Below are positions 14,038 to 15,730 of a stretch of 15,730 bases of DNA, one piece after another. The notes under the pieces were generated by a model. That model was not told where the DNA came from. It searched no databases and saw only the letters and a list, made by a program, of their open reading frames with translations. The DNA comes from Bordetella parapertussis (lineage in GTDB: Bacteria; Pseudomonadota; Gammaproteobacteria; Burkholderiales; Burkholderiaceae_B). Position numbers and translations under genes: made by a program. The first letter of the stretch is position 1. Each line of letters opens with the position of its first letter. Where the stretch lies: positions 1 to 15,730 of the forward strand of contig CAMDEF010000066.1 in assembly GCA_945895265.1 (NCBI GenBank). Reading direction: 5' to 3'.

Positions 14038-15000
14038 CTAATCTAAAGACAAGTTCAAGCGCGTCATCACCTCATCCCAGCGTTTTTTTTCTGTCTGCAT
14101 CAACTCTCGCAGAACTTGCGCATTTGAACCTACCGCAGAAAAGTACTGAGCTGAAAATTTATCTTTGATCTCTGGGGTTGCCAAAATTTCAGCAAGTCGT
14201 TGCTGCAGTCTTAGCAAAATTGTAGGGTCTGTGCCCGCAGGTGCAAGCATGGCGTGCCACGAGATTGCCTCAAAGCCCTCAAACCCTTGAGCAGCCAACG
14301 GAGCGACCCCAGGCAAGGATGCCGAGGCGACTCGGCTGGTCACACCAAGCACTTTGAGCTTGCCTTCTTTTGCCTGCGGCATGGCGATGGCAGGCACCAT
14401 AAAGCTTGCTTGAATATCACCAGCAAGCATAGCGGTCGTAATTTGTGGAAAACTGGCGTAAGGAATATGCAGTAGCTCAATTCCAGCCTGTTGTTTAAAA
14501 AGCTCCATTGCTAAATGCGCTGCGCTACCCGCACCAACTGAGCCGTAATTCAAGGCGTTTGGCCGCGCGCGCGCGCGTTGGATAAACTCTGCGGTGCTGT
14601 TGACCTGCAGTGCCGCACTGAGTACCAAGACGTTTGGGCTAGTGGCAACTAAAGTAATGGGTGCAAGATCTGCGGCAGGGTCGTAGCCCAAGGTCTTTTT
14701 ATACAGCGTCGGGGCAGTGACTAAAGGGCCGTTGATGGTGTACAGCAGCGTATAGCCATCGCTAGGCGCGCGCGCGACTAAGCGTGTGCCTAAGTTGCCA
14801 CCGGCACCTGGTTTGTTCTCGATCACAATATTTTGTTTGAGGGCTTGACTCAAAGGTTCTGTGACCTGACGAGCGAGTATGTCGGGTGATGAGCCAGCCG
14901 GAAACGGCACGACTACATGAATCGGACGATCTGCGGGCCACGCTGCCCAAGCATTGTGCGCAAGCAAGGCGATCAGTAAGAAAAAAAGATGACGCAGCAT
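14038..15000 (-). CDS. Bug-type tripartite tricarboxylate transporter periplasmic receptor
   Basis: A 320-residue extracytoplasmic solute receptor of the Bug (TctC-like) family, greatly expanded in Bordetella and relatives. It captures small carboxylates in the periplasm and may deliver them to a TctAB-type permease. The signal peptide covers about 1-19 (MLRHLFFLLIALLAHNAWA). Family motifs follow: PIHVVVPFPAGSSPDILAR, ENKPGAGGNLGT, SDGYTLLY, LNYGSVGAGSAAHLAMELF and LLHIPYA. I chose ATG 15000 because it begins the signal peptide and AAGGAG lies 10 nt upstream. The open frame runs 17 codons further up, over the end of gpsA. No TctA/TctB permease is present, which is common for these receptors. 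The ligand is unknown. It lies 31 bp after gpsA on the same strand. Confidence 0.94.
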   Translation of the reverse strand: MLRHLFFLLIALLAHNAWAAWPADRPIHVVVPFPAGSSPDILARQVTEPLSQALKQNIVIENKPGAGGNLGTRLVARAPSDGYTLLYTINGPLVTAPTLYKKTLGYDPAADLAPITLVATSPNVLVLSAALQVNSTAEFIQRARARPNALNYGSVGAGSAAHLAMELFKQQAGIELLHIPYASFPQITTAMLAGDIQASFMVPAIAMPQAKEGKLKVLGVTSRVASASLPGVAPLAAQGFEGFEAISWHAMLAPAGTDPTILLRLQQRLAEILATPEIKDKFSAQYFSAVGSNAQVLRELMQTEKKRWDEVMTRLNLSLD

Positions 15001-15010
15001 ATATTCTTTA

Positions 15011-15016
15011 CTCCTT
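15011..15016 (-). promoter_or_regulatory. Shine-Dalgarno sequence of the Bug receptor gene
   Basis: AAGGAG on the minus strand, 10 nt before the ATG at 15000, is the strongest ribosome-binding site in the window. It fixes the start of the receptor gene just before its signal peptide. It lies in the 31-bp gap after the gpsA stop. Confidence 0.75.
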
Positions 15017-15031
15017 AATAAAATGGGACGT

Positions 15032-15730
15032 TTATTCTGTGGTCGCGACACGCGATAACAGGCGGGTCACAGCATCCAAGGGTTTAACGCCTTCAAATAA
15101 GACGTTGCATACCGCTTCGGTGATTGGCATCTCGACGTTGAGTTTGTAGGCTCGCTCACGGACTGCACGCGCGCAGCGTGCACCCTCTGCGGTCAAACCC
15201 GAGGCCAGCAAAGAGTCAAGCGTGTGACCTTGGCCAATCGCCAGCCCCACTTGTCGGTTGCGCGAAAGATCTCCGGTCGCAGTTAACACCAGATCACCCA
15301 AGCCTGTGAGCCCCGAAAAGGTTGCCGCGTGTGCACCAAGGGCTTCACCAAAGCGGGTCATCTCGGCGAGGCCGCGTGTAATCAGCGCGGCTCGTGCATT
15401 TGTACCTAGGCCCAAACCATCGCCCACGCCGCAGGCGATTGCCATAATATTTTTTAACGCACCGCCGACTTCAACGCCCAAGACATCTTGGCTTGTATAC
15501 ACGCGAATATTGCCGCCATGAAGCGCTCGAATCGCGGCCTGACGCAAGTCAGCGCTATGGCTCGCGACGGTGAGCGCCACAGGAAGCCCTTGTGCCACTT
15601 CAAGTGCGAAGGAGGGCCCAGAGAGCACACCCGTGGGAACGCCGCTGATATGTTTCAGTGCTGAGAGTGCGACTTCGCTAGGCAGTTGAGCGCTGTCAGC
15701 CTCGAGCCCTTTGCAGGTGTAGAGGATGCC
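15032..15730 (-). CDS. gpsA: Glycerol-3-phosphate dehydrogenase [NAD(P)+], C-terminal part (5' end beyond the window)
   Basis: Reduces dihydroxyacetone phosphate to sn-glycerol 3-phosphate, the backbone for phospholipids. The last 232 residues are present, and the frame is open through the right edge. The missing N-terminus should hold the NAD-binding GxGxxG and about 100 residues. Visible are CKGLE near the start, [15 protein letters not shown], and the catalytic region [38 protein letters not shown] with the conserved Lys. [25 protein letters not shown] follows. The stop is a TAA at 15034-15032. GpsA next to trmL and comF is a familiar betaproteobacterial grouping; here a Bug receptor gene sits between gpsA and trmL. 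Confidence 0.96.
   Translation of the reverse strand, partial: GILYTCKGLEADSAQLPSEVALSALKHISGVPTGVLSGPSFALEVAQGLPVALTVASHSADLRQAAIRALHGGNIRVYTSQDVLGVEVGGALKNIMAIACGVGDGLGLGTNARAALITRGLAEMTRFGEALGAHAATFSGLTGLGDLVLTATGDLSRNRQVGLAIGQGHTLDSLLASGLTAEGARCARAVRERAYKLNVEMPITEAVCNVLFEGVKPLDAVTRLLSRVATTE

Noticed and set aside
14031..14060. GCTTGA...TCAAGC inverted repeat at the trmL/Bug convergent end
   Set aside because: Six-base arms with an 18-nt loop, no T run, and mostly inside the receptor coding sequence.

Overview
The window looks like a chromosomal segment of a betaproteobacterium, most likely Burkholderiales and close to Alcaligenaceae/Bordetella. Three things point there: the order rsmB - DUF4390 - NtrY-like kinase - NtrX-like regulator, the cluster bioC / comF / trmL / gpsA, and a Bug-type (tripartite tricarboxylate transporter) periplasmic receptor. 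The assignment rests on protein families and gene order alone. Coding density is high. I see no tRNA or rRNA gene, insertion sequence, phage gene or CRISPR array.

Layout, left to right. (1) 1-1148, minus: the N-terminal half of a hydantoinase A/oxoprolinase-family ATPase, running off the left edge. A 281-bp intergenic region follows, with promoter-like elements facing both ways. (2) 1430-2203, plus: peptide deformylase (def), then a small SemiSWEET sugar transporter. (3) 2217-4632, minus: methionyl-tRNA formyltransferase (fmt) and ribosomal protein S12 methylthiotransferase (rimO), so def and fmt face each other. (4) 4716-9736, plus: rsmB (16S rRNA m5C967 methyltransferase), a secreted DUF4390 protein, a four-TM NtrY-like histidine kinase and a short NtrX-like response regulator, packed as an operon. 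(5) 9788-10780, minus: an XdhC-type molybdoenzyme maturation protein, divergent from (6) a TauE/SafE permease at 10909-11727, plus. (7) 11724-12647, minus: BioC-type methyltransferase, divergent from (8) comF and trmL (12723-14031, plus). (9) 14038-15730, minus: a Bug receptor and, upstream of it, gpsA running off the right edge.

Several genes share a translation and RNA-modification theme: def and fmt act at the start of protein synthesis, rimO modifies ribosomal protein S12, rsmB modifies 16S rRNA and trmL modifies tRNA wobble bases. A membrane signalling unit (DUF4390-NtrY-NtrX) follows rsmB. The HyuA, SemiSWEET, XdhC, TauE and Bug genes look like accessory metabolic or transport genes placed between core genes.

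No clearly new multi-gene system is visible. The most notable points are the NtrX-like regulator that lacks the sigma-54 AAA+ domain, a probable leaderless rsmB transcript that decides its start codon, the nested inverted repeats between xdhC and tauE, a long spacer inside the ComF cysteine region, and the def-SemiSWEET/fmt arrangement.
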